NCBI RefSeq assembly: GCF_000317305.3
Contig: NC_023036.2
Location: forward strand, 4,216,001-4,280,000
DNA: 64,000 nt
Direction of reading: 5' to 3'
DNA from: Mycolicibacterium neoaurum VKM Ac-1815D
GTDB lineage: Bacteria; Actinomycetota; Actinomycetes; Mycobacteriales; Mycobacteriaceae
In this document: piece by piece, positions 49,648 to 57,924 of the stretch
Position numbering within the stretch: the first letter of the stretch is position 1
How the letters are laid out: every line of letters begins with the position of its first letter
Made by a program: the position numbers and the translations under genes
The notes under the pieces: generated by a model
What the model was told of the DNA's origin: nothing
Databases searched by the model: none
Seen by the model: only the letters and a program-made list of their open reading frames with translations

Positions 49648-50253
49648 GTGCCCCCCAGTCAGAAACAACGTCAGGGCGAGAACTCCCGCGAGCGGATCCT
49701 CGACGCCACCGAACGGTTGATGTCCACACAGGGTTACGCCGCCACCTCGATCACCCACATTCGCCGCGAGACCGGTCTGCCTGCCAGCTCGATCTACTGG
49801 CATTTCGGCTCGAAGGAAGGCGTGCTGGCGGCCGTCATGGAACGCGGCGCGCAGCGGTACTTCGCCCAGATACCGCGCGAGAGCCCGGATGTCGAGACGC
49901 AGCGCGCGGCGGTCGCCAAGCTCATGGTGGCCAACACCGACTTCTTCCGGCTGATGTACATGCTGTCGCTGGAACGCAGCGACGACCCCGCGGTGGCCGG
50001 CGCGATCCGGCGGGTACGCGACACCGCGATCGACGGATTCGCCGCGGTGATCCGGCCGATGCTGCCCGCCGACGTCCCCGCCGCACGAGTCGACCGGGTG
50101 GTCGGCGAACTCGCCGCGGTCGCCACCGCCATGTCCGACGGCATCTTCTTCGCCGATCACCTCGAGCCCGACGTCACCGACGTCGACCGCATGTACGTAC
50201 GGCTGATCCAGGCCGTCCGGGCCCTGATACCGATCCTGTTGGAGGAACAATGA
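49648..50253 (+). CDS. TetR-family transcriptional regulator (next to SDR)
   Basis: 201-aa regulator with a TetR N-terminal helix-turn-helix (YAATSITHIRRETGLPASSIYWHFGSKEG, residues about 30-58, here cut to its core) and a C-terminal ligand domain. GTG 49648 has AGGAG 8 nt upstream. The stop overlaps the SDR start by 4 nt (ATGA), so regulator and enzyme are one operon, probably self-controlled through the palindrome at 49612-49635. Ligand unknown. Confidence 0.9.
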   Translation: MPPSQKQRQGENSRERILDATERLMSTQGYAATSITHIRRETGLPASSIYWHFGSKEGVLAAVMERGAQRYFAQIPRESPDVETQRAAVAKLMVANTDFFRLMYMLSLERSDDPAVAGAIRRVRDTAIDGFAAVIRPMLPADVPAARVDRVVGELAAVATAMSDGIFFADHLEPDVTDVDRMYVRLIQAVRALIPILLEEQ

Positions 50254-51161
50254 CCACCCGAACCGTCATCATCACCGGCGCCAGCGCCGGCCTCGGGCTG
50301 GAGTGCGCGCGCGCCATTCTCGCCGCCGATGATTCCTGGCATATCGTGCTGGCCGTCCGCGATGTCGGCCGCGGGCAGGCGGCCGTCGCCGATCTCGGCG
50401 CCCCCGACCGCTGCACCATACTGACCTGCGACCTCGCGTCGCTGCGCTCGGTGCGCGCGTTCACCGCGGCGTTCCCGGCCGCCGGCCTCCCGCCGTTGCA
50501 CGCGATCGTCGCCAATGCCGGACTCCAGATGGTCTCCGGTCTGCACACCACCGAGGACGGAGTGGAGGCGACCTTCGGGGTGAACCATCTCGGTCACTTC
50601 GCCCTGATCGAAGGTCTCCGCGAGCACCTCGTCGTTCCGGGGCGAATCATCTTGGTAGCCAGCGGCACCCACGATCCCGAAAAGTTCACCGGAATGCCGC
50701 ACCCCAACTACACCAGCGCCGAGGAGCTGGCCCACCCGCAGCCCGGCGCCCCGGTCGACGGGCGCCGCCGCTACACCACCTCGAAACTGTGCAATGTGCT
50801 GCACGCCTACGAACTCGACCGCCGGCTCGATCACGGCGCGCACGGCATCACCGTGACCGCGTTCGACCCCGGTCTGATGCCGTCGTCGGGATTGTCCCGT
50901 GACTACACCAGGGGGCAGAAGATCTTGTGGCGCATCGTCTCTCCCCTGCTGCGGGTCTTGCCAAACGTGAACTCGCTGGCGACCTCTGGAGCACGGCTGG
51001 CCGCGCTGGCCATCGATGCGCGCTATGACGGGGTGACCGGGGCCTACTTCGAGGGCACCAAGGCGATCAGGTCCTCGGCCGACTCCTACGACGTCGACAA
51101 AGCCAGGGACCTGTGGGACACCAGCATGCGGCTGGTCGCGGCGAGCGCAGATCGCCCGTGA
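50250..51161 (+). CDS. Short-chain dehydrogenase/reductase, protochlorophyllide-reductase-like subgroup
   Basis: 303-aa NAD(P)-dependent oxidoreductase. Cofactor motif TGASAGLGLE, structural ANAGLQ, catalytic serine in LVASGTHD and YTTSK (Tyr and Lys) are present. A mobile region PHPNYTSAEELAHPQPG and C-terminal part resemble the WWOX/retinol or protochlorophyllide reductase-like branch; mycobacteria do not make chlorophyll, so a lipid or xenobiotic carbonyl is more likely. GGAGG precedes ATG 50250. It is coupled to the upstream TetR gene. Confidence 0.9.
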   Translation: MTTRTVIITGASAGLGLECARAILAADDSWHIVLAVRDVGRGQAAVADLGAPDRCTILTCDLASLRSVRAFTAAFPAAGLPPLHAIVANAGLQMVSGLHTTEDGVEATFGVNHLGHFALIEGLREHLVVPGRIILVASGTHDPEKFTGMPHPNYTSAEELAHPQPGAPVDGRRRYTTSKLCNVLHAYELDRRLDHGAHGITVTAFDPGLMPSSGLSRDYTRGQKILWRIVSPLLRVLPNVNSLATSGARLAALAIDARYDGVTGAYFEGTKAIRSSADSYDVDKARDLWDTSMRLVAASADRP

Positions 51162-51168
51162 ACGCGCC

Positions 51169-51930
51169 CTACCCCAGTAGCACCCGGTAACTCTGCGGCC
51201 AGTCCTTGCCGCTGATCAGATACTCGTCGCCGGCGATATGTGCGATACCGCTGACCACCTGCCTGTTGCGGTCGCGCTGATCGGAGTTCCACAGGTTGGA
51301 TACGTCGGCCACCAGGTTCACCGCGCCGCTGCCCGGATCGATGCGCAGAAAGGTGTCCTGCGGCCAGCCGGCCGCCCACACCTGACCGTCGACACATTCG
51401 AGTTCGTTGAGGCCCCGCACGGGCTGACCGTCGCGGGTGACCTGCACGCTGCCGATCTCGGTGAACGACGGATCGAAGAAGCGGAGCCGGTCGCTGCCGT
51501 CGCTGACGACGAATCGATTGCCGTCGCGACACAGCCCCCATGCCTCGCCTGCCAGCGGGATCTCGCGGCGCACGGTCAGGGTGGCCTTGTCCCATTCGAG
51601 GACGACGCCGTCGCGGTAGGTCAGCTGCCAGATGGTGTCGCCGACGATGGCGATGCCCTCGCTCCAATAGTCGTCGGGCAGCGCCGTCGAACGCAGCACC
51701 GCCCCGGTGTCGGGATCGATCTGGCGCAGCTGGGACTTGCCCACCTCACCGGTGGCCTCGTAGAGCGCCGGGCCGTCGAACTCCAGACCCTCGCTGTAGG
51801 CGCCGGGATCATGCGGCATGGTCGAGACGACGGTCGGGACGATCACCGGCACCGCATCGGCCTGCGCCTGCGGCGACGCGAGCAGGCCGCCGCCCACCAT
51901 CACCATGGCCAGCACCAGCGCTCGCATCAT
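51169..51930 (-). CDS. Secreted glutaminyl-peptide cyclotransferase
   Basis: 253-aa exported enzyme of the plant/bacterial glutamine cyclotransferase type, forming N-terminal pyroglutamate. The signal peptide is MMRALVLAMVMVGGGLLASP with a cleavage site near AQADA. The beta-propeller repeats include YSEGLEFDGPALYEATG, WGLCRDGNRFVVSDGSDRL and GLNELECVDGQVWAAGW, matching family motifs. ATG 51930 or 51927 may be used. It is convergent with the SDR gene, 7 nt apart. Confidence 0.9.
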   Translation of the reverse strand: MMRALVLAMVMVGGGLLASPQAQADAVPVIVPTVVSTMPHDPGAYSEGLEFDGPALYEATGEVGKSQLRQIDPDTGAVLRSTALPDDYWSEGIAIVGDTIWQLTYRDGVVLEWDKATLTVRREIPLAGEAWGLCRDGNRFVVSDGSDRLRFFDPSFTEIGSVQVTRDGQPVRGLNELECVDGQVWAAGWPQDTFLRIDPGSGAVNLVADVSNLWNSDQRDRNRQVVSGIAHIAGDEYLISGKDWPQSYRVLLG

Positions 51931-52342
51931 GGGTCTGTTCTACCCGAGATGACCCACATCCAGGTAGAGCATGGCGGCCACCGAATGGCCTCAGGTTCAT
52001 CCCAGTGTCCTGACATGAAACGGTCTGGCCCACTGTGGTGTGCCCTGGGACACGCCACCCGGGGTGCCGGACACGCAATTCCGCTCAGCAGCTCGGGAGC
52101 AACGTCAAAAGCGTTGCTGTGGAAGTTTGTTCGTCACCGCAGACGGTGCCTTATGGCCATCGTGGGCAGCCCTTTCCTGTACCAGGAGCGACGTGGAACA
52201 CACAGGGAGAACACTGTTTTCTGATCCTTAACCGACGGTTTCTTGCCAGATCGTTGAAAAGCGCCGTCTCGGGTCGCTGTGAGCCCATCGGTGTCCGTAC
52301 TTTCCGTTATCAGTCCCACGACACACGATGATCGGAGCATCA
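51931..52342. other. 412-nt intergenic region with possible ECF-type promoter
   Basis: No convincing gene. On the plus strand GGAAC (52195-52199), a 16-nt spacer and GTT (52216-52218) resemble SigE/SigH-type promoters of mycobacteria; it would drive the small secreted protein at 52343 with a roughly 120-nt leader. The left half must contain the promoter of the cyclotransferase gene (minus). Short upstream frames overlap but have no coding signal. The match is short and could be chance. Confidence 0.3.
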
Positions 52343-52699
52343 ATGACCAAACACCTCGTCCTCTCGGCACTGGGCGTACTGGGTGCGGGCGCGCTGCTCA
52401 GCCTCGGTGGCGGCGTGGCCGGCGCCAGCATCAACCAGGTATCGCCCAGCCCGAACGTCACCGTCGACACGCCGGCGTTCAAAGGCCAGAACGCGGTGCG
52501 CAATGCCCCGATCGGTGAAGTGACGGCCCAAGGTTCGGTGATCGACTGCAAGATCGACGTGGTGTGCGCAGACGGCAAGGTCGGCGACACCGTCCAGGCC
52601 GCGGAGGGCTCGACGAAGGCCACCCCGTTCGGGGTCGGCAAGAACGCCAAGTTCATGCAGAACCCGCCGATGGGCAACTGGGACGAGACGCAACACTGA
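52343..52699 (+). CDS. Small secreted protein of unknown function
   Basis: 118-aa protein with a signal peptide (MTKHLVLSALGVLGAGALLS, cleavage near AGA-S) and a mature domain of about 90 residues. Two cysteines in SVIDCKIDVVC could form a disulfide; the rest is rich in Gly, Val and Asn (INQVSPSPNVTVDTP, FGVGKNAKFMQNPPMGNW). I do not recognise the family. ATG 52343 has GGAG 6 nt upstream; ATG 52328 is less likely. A strong hairpin follows at 52706. It might be a cell-envelope or stress-related protein if the ECF-like promoter is real. Confidence 0.75.
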   Translation: MTKHLVLSALGVLGAGALLSLGGGVAGASINQVSPSPNVTVDTPAFKGQNAVRNAPIGEVTAQGSVIDCKIDVVCADGKVGDTVQAAEGSTKATPFGVGKNAKFMQNPPMGNWDETQH

Positions 52700-52705
52700 C
52701 CGATT

Positions 52706-52751
52706 CACGGTGCGGCCGCGGTGTGCACGAGCACGGCGCGGCCGCACCGTG
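52706..52751. terminator. Perfect 15-bp hairpin between convergent genes
   Basis: Arms 52706-52720 and 52737-52751 (CACGGTGCGGCCGCG and its complement) are perfect, with a 16-nt loop that can itself form GTGC/GCAC. It lies 6 nt after the secreted-protein stop and directly abuts the stop of the minus-strand luciferase-like gene. No U-tract. Likely a bidirectional 3'-end structure. Confidence 0.75.
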
Positions 52752-53642
52752 TCACAACGCGGCGACGACCTCGGCGACCCGGTGCACCTGTTCGATGTCA
52801 TCCGAGGTCGGGATGAGGTGCACCTCGTCGGTGCCGATCGCCGCGAAACGACGCAAGACTTCCGACAACTCCTCAGGACTACCCGACCAACCAGTCGTCG
52901 GCGCCATCGCATCGACGAACTCCGCCGGGATCCAATTCATATACCGCAGTAGATGGCGGCGCACCTGCGCACGGGCCGCCTCGCGCTCGCCGATGGCAAA
53001 CCAGAACGACGTCGCCAGATGGGGTTTGGGCTTGCCGGCCTCGGCCCACGCGGTCCGGGCGACATCGAACAACTCGTTCTGCTTGTCGACGTCGAGGTCC
53101 AGCGTCGTTCCGGCCAGACCGGCCGCCCAACCGGCGGCGCTGCGCACGGTTTTCGGCCCAATGGTGCCGACCATCAACTCCGGGCCACCGATCTGCACCG
53201 GGGCCGGGCCGACCGGCAGCACCGAATCGGTGACCTTCTCCCCCGCCCAGACCCGCTGCATCACCGCGATCCGCTCGTTCATCCCCCGGATCGTCTGGGT
53301 CGCCGGATCGGCGCCGGCGGCGAGATAGTCCTCATGCCGACCCCCGACACCCAGACCGACCGTCAACCGCCCGCCGCTGAGTACATCACCGGTGGCCAGG
53401 GCCTTGGCAAGTGCCACCGGATTGTGCAGTTGCGGCACGATCACCGTCGTCACCAGTCGCACCCGTTCGGTCCAGGCCGCCACCGCGCCGAGCAGCGTCA
53501 GCGAATCCGGGTTGTCGAAGGCGACGCGTTCACCCCAGCACAGTGACGAGAACGGACCCTCGTCGATCACCTCGGCCCACGTCCGCAGGGTTGCCGCATT
53601 CAGGTCCGGTTCCATCACCGGCATCGTCATTCCGACTCGCAC
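52752..53642 (-). CDS. F420-dependent-type luciferase-like monooxygenase (LLM) oxidoreductase
   Basis: About 296-aa TIM-barrel enzyme of the bacterial-luciferase-like family, many of which use F420 in mycobacteria. Motifs: RVGMTMPVMEPDL at the N-terminus, LVTTVIVPQLHNPVALAKAL, GGRLTVGLGVGGRHEDYLAAG and the C-terminal IGTDEVHLIPTSDDIEQ. The start is uncertain: GTG 53642, ATG 53630 or ATG 53669; the first gives the usual family beginning. Substrate unknown. It is divergent from the histidine kinase, with 116 nt between starts. Confidence 0.85.
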   Translation of the reverse strand: MRVGMTMPVMEPDLNAATLRTWAEVIDEGPFSSLCWGERVAFDNPDSLTLLGAVAAWTERVRLVTTVIVPQLHNPVALAKALATGDVLSGGRLTVGLGVGGRHEDYLAAGADPATQTIRGMNERIAVMQRVWAGEKVTDSVLPVGPAPVQIGGPELMVGTIGPKTVRSAAGWAAGLAGTTLDLDVDKQNELFDVARTAWAEAGKPKPHLATSFWFAIGEREAARAQVRRHLLRYMNWIPAEFVDAMAPTTGWSGSPEELSEVLRRFAAIGTDEVHLIPTSDDIEQVHRVAEVVAAL

Positions 53643-53758
53643 GTCGGCGATTCTGGCACGCGGTGCCATCCCGGAAGGCGAAAACCGGGGGTTATCCCCC
53701 ACCGGACCGGCGGGGAAACGCGGTGTCCTCCCGGCTCGGCAGTCCATAGGTTGTTCCC

Positions 53759-55066
53759 ATGGTCGCAATAAGCCCCGAGCAACCGGTCACCGATGTCGTG
53801 GAACCACCGGCCCGCCGTCGCATCGAGCACATCGGGATCGTCCCGACGGCCTCGATGCTCACCAACGCCTTCCTGGCCATCGTGTGGTTCTGGGTCCCGG
53901 TGACGATCGTCATCATCGGGGTGTCGTCGATCTTCTCGATCATCGGCTTCCTGATATCGGCGGTCGTCTTCGTCTACCTGATGCGTGCGGTCGAGTGGGT
54001 CGAGCGCATACGCAGCGAAGCGGTGTTCGGCATGCAGATCCCGGTGCCGCCGCGGCCGATCACCGGCTACACCGGAATACAGGGATGGGCCCATCAGCTG
54101 TGGCTCGATTTCAGCGGTATCCGCTTCTGGAAGGCCACCGCACAGCACTTCCTGCGCATGACCTACGACCTGATCGCGGTGGGTATGGCAACCGCACTGC
54201 TGGGCTTTGCCTTCCTCGGGCCTGCGGCGGCAACGGCCGTCCAGCGCAGCGATGCCGACGCCGGACTCGGATTCATCTCGCCCCCGCTGTCCTGGGTGCT
54301 CGCCATCCTCGCCGCCGTCGCCGCGGTCGCCATCCTGGTGCTGGCGCCTACCCTCGACGCGCGAATCGACCGCTGGCTGCTGGCCGCTTCACCCACCGCG
54401 GCGCTCAAGCACGAGGTGCGGGCGCTGTCTCGAGCCCGGCAGGGAGCACTCACCTCGGCGCAGACCGAACGGCATCGCATCGAACGCGATCTGCATGACA
54501 GCGTGCAGCCCCGGCTGGTGTCGCTGGCGATGACGATCGGGCTGGCACAGACGAAGCTCGACAGCGATCCCCCGGCGGCGCGCACGCTGATCGCCGAAGC
54601 CCACACCGAGGCGATGAGCGCGCTGGCAGAGCTGCGCAATGTGGTCCGGGGCATCGCGCCGACCATCCTGTCCGACCGCGGCCTGGACGCCGCACTATCC
54701 GCGGTGGTCCAGCGCACCGAGATCGCCGGTGTGCCGACCACACTCGACATCAGCCTGCCGCACCGTCTGCCCGCCGAGGTCGAGGCGTGCGCCTACTTCG
54801 TGGTGGCCGAGGCACTGACCAACGTGGCCAAACACGCCGACGCCGGCCAGGCTGTCGTCACGGTCCGCCTCGACCCGATATCGAATGCGCTGTATGTCAC
54901 GGTGTTCGACGACGGGCGCGGCGGCGCCCAGGTCGGTGTCGACGAGGATGCCACCGGGCTGCGCGGCCTGGCCGAGCGGGTGCGAGCCGCCCGCGGCACG
55001 TTCGAGGTCTCCAGCCCCGCAACGGGTCCCACGATCGTGACGGCGGTGCTGCCATGCGCATCGTGA
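53759..55066 (+). CDS. NarL/LiaS-type sensor histidine kinase
   Basis: 435-aa membrane kinase. A two-part hydrophobic sensor (about residues 35-80 and 135-205, four helices; resembling the putative sensor domain found in actinobacterial kinases) precedes HisKA_3 with His246 in ERDLHDSVQPRL and a HATPase_c domain (VAEALTNVAKHADA, FDDGRGG). There is no large extracellular domain, so it may sense membrane stress. The stop overlaps the response regulator start by 13 nt, giving a co-translated pair. Confidence 0.92.
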   Translation: MVAISPEQPVTDVVEPPARRRIEHIGIVPTASMLTNAFLAIVWFWVPVTIVIIGVSSIFSIIGFLISAVVFVYLMRAVEWVERIRSEAVFGMQIPVPPRPITGYTGIQGWAHQLWLDFSGIRFWKATAQHFLRMTYDLIAVGMATALLGFAFLGPAAATAVQRSDADAGLGFISPPLSWVLAILAAVAAVAILVLAPTLDARIDRWLLAASPTAALKHEVRALSRARQGALTSAQTERHRIERDLHDSVQPRLVSLAMTIGLAQTKLDSDPPAARTLIAEAHTEAMSALAELRNVVRGIAPTILSDRGLDAALSAVVQRTEIAGVPTTLDISLPHRLPAEVEACAYFVVAEALTNVAKHADAGQAVVTVRLDPISNALYVTVFDDGRGGAQVGVDEDATGLRGLAERVRAARGTFEVSSPATGPTIVTAVLPCAS

Positions 55067-55698
55067 TCGCCGAGGATTCGGCGCTGTTGCGGGCCGGGAT
55101 CGAACGCATCCTGGCCGACGCCGGCCACGAGATCGTCGCCGGGGTGCCCGATGCCACCGAACTGCTGCGCATCGTCAACGAGCATCGCCCCCAACTGGCC
55201 ATCCTGGATGTCCGGATGCCACCGACCTTCACCGACGAGGGAATACGCGCCGCCGCGTTGCTGCGTTCGCAGAACCCGGACTCACCGGTGCTCGTCCTCT
55301 CACACTATGTCGAGGAACGCTACGCCGCCGATCTGATCGCCTCGGACACAAAGGGTTTCGGCTATCTTCTCAAGGACAGGGTCGCCGACGTCCCCGCCTT
55401 CCTCGACGCGGTGGAGGTGGTCGGGGCAGGCGGCACGGTGCTCGACCCGGAGGTGGTGTCCCAGATCCTGGTCCGCTCCCGCAGGCGCGCGACCCTGGAC
55501 GCCTTGACCCCTCGCGAACGTGAGGTGCTCCAGCTGATGGCCGAGGGCAAGACGAACTCGGCGATCGCTGCGGCCCTGTACATCTCGGTGGGTTCTGCCG
55601 AGAAGCACATCGCGTCGATCTTCACCAAGCTGGCACTGGCGCCCGATGACAGCGAGAACCGGCGCGTTCTGGCCGTGCTGCGCTACCTGGAATCCTGA
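55054..55698 (+). CDS. NarL-family response regulator
   Basis: 214-aa regulator: receiver domain with phospho-acceptor Asp52 (LAILDVRMPP), acidic Asp8, and a C-terminal LuxR helix-turn-helix (about residues 148-205, LTPREREVLQLMAEGKTNSA). ATG 55054 lies within the end of the kinase gene. It is followed 30 nt later by a DUF4097-type membrane protein that is likely part of the same operon and response. Confidence 0.94.
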   Translation: MRIVIAEDSALLRAGIERILADAGHEIVAGVPDATELLRIVNEHRPQLAILDVRMPPTFTDEGIRAAALLRSQNPDSPVLVLSHYVEERYAADLIASDTKGFGYLLKDRVADVPAFLDAVEVVGAGGTVLDPEVVSQILVRSRRRATLDALTPREREVLQLMAEGKTNSAIAAALYISVGSAEKHIASIFTKLALAPDDSENRRVLAVLRYLES

Positions 55699-55727
55699 TC
55701 CGCTCCGCCCGACCCGAGAGGGACATC

Positions 55728-56657
55728 GTGACCACCACCCTGACCGATCCGCCCGCACCCGCACCCGCACCACCGCAGTTGTCACCCGGCGGCCGCACCG
55801 CGGTACGCGCCATGCTGGTGATCACGGGTGTCACCATCCTGGCCGGCACCCTGGCGCTGCTGGCCACCGGAGCGGCCGGCCTGAGTGCCTTCCGCCTGGT
55901 GACCGACCACCGGAGCCTGCCCGCCGCCATGCGGGTGCTGACCGTCGACACGGCGGATTCGCCGGTGGCCGTGCGCATCATCGCCGACAGCAATGCCACC
56001 GAACCGCGGGCCGACGTGCGGATGCTCACCACCGACCGCGCCGACCGGCAGGAACTGACCGTGACCGACGAGCCGGGCGGCACGGTGTTGCGCGTCGAGG
56101 GCCAGACGAGCTTTCTGGCCTGGGGTGACCCCGGCGAGGTCACCGTGACGTTACCCCCCGAGCTGGGGCGGCGGTTGGCCGTCACCGTGCGCCAGGAAAC
56201 TGGAATGCTCATGGTCGACGCTGATCTCGACGAACTGACGGCCACCGCGACGGACGCGTCGGTGCTCCTGCGCGGGACGCTGCGACGCAGCGAGATTCGC
56301 ACCCAGAACGGTGACGTCCTTGCTCGCCAACCGATCTCGGTGTCCGAATCGTTCGATGCCAGCACCGTCGACGGCAGTGTCGAGGTCCGCTTCGCCGATG
56401 CTCCGCCACGTATCGGCGCCACCACCCGCAACGGTGAAGTCTCCGTCGCGTTGCCCGCGCCGGGGCCCTATCTGGTGCATGCGCAGTCGGCCAACGGGCC
56501 CTCCCGGGTGCGCGTGCCCGAGACCACCGATGCCGCAGCCGCGGTGGCCGAGGTCAACGCCGGCACCGAGAACGGCGCGGTGACCATCGAGACCACCAGT
56601 GCGCTCCCGTCGGTCGACGATCAGCCGTGGCCGCGCTGGGCCTCCTGGTTGAGGTAG
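55728..56657 (+). CDS. DUF4097-like membrane-anchored protein
   Basis: 309-aa protein with one N-terminal transmembrane helix (about residues 28-52, AMLVITGVTILAGTLALLAT) and an extracytoplasmic, repetitive beta-strand domain (TATATDASVLLRGTLRRSEI, STVDGSVEVRFAD, TTRNGEVSVALP), in the style of DUF4097 beta-solenoids. Such genes often follow LiaRS/NarL-type systems that respond to membrane stress. GTG 55728 has GAGAGGG upstream. Its 3' end overlaps the convergent Rrf2-family gene by 37 nt. Confidence 0.8.
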   Translation: MTTTLTDPPAPAPAPPQLSPGGRTAVRAMLVITGVTILAGTLALLATGAAGLSAFRLVTDHRSLPAAMRVLTVDTADSPVAVRIIADSNATEPRADVRMLTTDRADRQELTVTDEPGGTVLRVEGQTSFLAWGDPGEVTVTLPPELGRRLAVTVRQETGMLMVDADLDELTATATDASVLLRGTLRRSEIRTQNGDVLARQPISVSESFDASTVDGSVEVRFADAPPRIGATTRNGEVSVALPAPGPYLVHAQSANGPSRVRVPETTDAAAAVAEVNAGTENGAVTIETTSALPSVDDQPWPRWASWLR

Positions 56658-57091
56658 CTTCCGGCCAGCGCAGCGACATGATCGGGAAGCGCACCCGATG
56701 CCACATCGGCGAGGCTGGTCTCCTCGAGAACTGCACGCATACTGGCGCGCAGCGCCCGCCACACGTCGGTGAGCTTGGCAGTGGGCCCGGCGTACGGCAG
56801 GTCCCCGAGACCGATATCGCGCACGCTGGCCAGCGGTCCGTCGATGCAGCGCAGCACATCAGCGATGCTGATCTCGGCGGCCGGGCGGGCCAGCTCGTAG
56901 CCGCCATCGCGGCCGCGGTGGCTGCGCACCAGCCGGTCGGTGCGCAGGTCGGAGAGGATGTCGACGAGGAACTGCGCGGGGATGCCCTGCGCCTTGGCCA
57001 GGTCGTCGGTCTTGACCAGCTCACCGGCGTCCACAGTGGCCAGCTGGATCATGGCACGGACGGCGTACTCCGCCTTCGCCGACATCCGCAT
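56621..57091 (-). CDS. Rrf2-family transcriptional regulator (Rv1287-like)
   Basis: 156-aa winged-helix regulator beginning MRMSAKAEYAVRAMIQLA. The wing region SHRGRDGGYELARP is typical of the family. It has only one cysteine (VLRCID), so it lacks the three-Cys iron-sulfur site of IscR. In M. tuberculosis the orthologue lies next to cysN; here about 6 kb of accessory genes separate it from cysNC. A sulfur- or cysteine-related role is plausible but not shown. It overlaps the convergent DUF4097 gene by 37 nt. Confidence 0.88.
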   Translation of the reverse strand: MRMSAKAEYAVRAMIQLATVDAGELVKTDDLAKAQGIPAQFLVDILSDLRTDRLVRSHRGRDGGYELARPAAEISIADVLRCIDGPLASVRDIGLGDLPYAGPTAKLTDVWRALRASMRAVLEETSLADVASGALPDHVAALAGSYLNQEAQRGHG

Positions 57092-57120
57092 ACCGCGAAT
57101 TGTGCCATCTGCGTGATCGG

Positions 57121-57852
57121 TTACTGCGGTTCCCCGACCGCGCCGGCCCAGATCTGCTCGGCGTCGATGGGATAACGCTGATCGCGCACCGCCTGCGTGA
57201 CGAGCAGCACTCCGGTCGAGGTCAGGTGAGAGCGCATGGCGCGCAGTGCATCCGAGGGTCGATTCGCGATGATCGCGTCGACGACGGGCCGATGCTCGGC
57301 GTCGATATCGGACATCGTGCGTTCGGTCGTCGCGCCGAGCAGCCGTGTCGTCTCGCGCAGCGACCGGACGATGGCGCGGGCACGCCCGTTGTGCGCGGCG
57401 ACCAGGATGTCGTCATGGAGCAGCTGATCCTGGTGGGCGAAGATCCGCGCGTCGCCGCTGTCGGCGGCGGCCTGCATCGCCGCCATCCGGTCGCGTAACC
57501 GGCCGGCCAGGGCGTCGTCGCAGCCACTCGCGGCGCGGGCCGCGGCCGGGGGTTCCAGTGCCAACCTGATGGCGAAGATCTCGGCGATCTCGCGAGGGTC
57601 GGGCAGCCGGACACGGAAGCCCTGGCGCGCTTCGAAGCCGATCAAGCCGACCTCCTCCAGGCGCAGCAGCGCATCGCGCACGGGAGTGCGGGACACGCCC
57701 AGGGCGGCGGCCAGCTGGTACACCGAGTACTTCACCCCCGGTTGCATGACCCCGGCGTCGAGCGCCTCCCGAACGGCCTCCATGACCTGCTCGGCCCGAC
57801 GGCCGTCGGAAGCGGGCAGCGGCGCCAGATCCAGCGGCGGCGGGCCGGTCAT
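57121..57852 (-). CDS. GntR-family (FadR/FCD) transcriptional regulator
   Basis: About 243-aa regulator with an N-terminal winged helix (YQLAAALGVSRTPVRDALLR) and a C-terminal FCD ligand domain with metal-binding histidines (HQDQLLHDDIL, EHRPVVDAII, AMRSHL). FCD regulators commonly bind small carboxylates such as lactate, glycolate or gluconate. It is divergent from a 931-aa FAD/Fe-S oxidoreductase whose start codon lies in two GTAGCATGCTA(C/G) palindromes, the likely binding sites. ATG 57852 is used; GTG 57858 is possible. Confidence 0.92.
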   Translation of the reverse strand: MTGPPPLDLAPLPASDGRRAEQVMEAVREALDAGVMQPGVKYSVYQLAAALGVSRTPVRDALLRLEEVGLIGFEARQGFRVRLPDPREIAEIFAIRLALEPPAAARAASGCDDALAGRLRDRMAAMQAAADSGDARIFAHQDQLLHDDILVAAHNGRARAIVRSLRETTRLLGATTERTMSDIDAEHRPVVDAIIANRPSDALRAMRSHLTSTGVLLVTQAVRDQRYPIDAEQIWAGAVGEPQ

Positions 57853-57895
57853 CGGCACCCGGCCACGGCCATGTCTTCCCCCGATCCGCCAGTTC

Positions 57896-57924
57896 GTAGC
57901 ATGCTAGTGTTTGTAGCATGCTAC
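57896..57924. promoter_or_regulatory. Tandem GntR-type operators over the oxidoreductase start codon
   Basis: Two near-identical 12-bp palindromes, GTAGCATGCTAG (57896-57907) and GTAGCATGCTAC (57913-57924), lie 17 bp apart. The second is perfect and contains the ATG (57918) of the FAD/Fe-S gene. A -10-like TAGTGT (57905-57910) ends 7 nt before that ATG, as in leaderless mycobacterial promoters. Repressor bound here would cover promoter and start. The regulator is presumed to be the divergent GntR gene. Confidence 0.75.
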
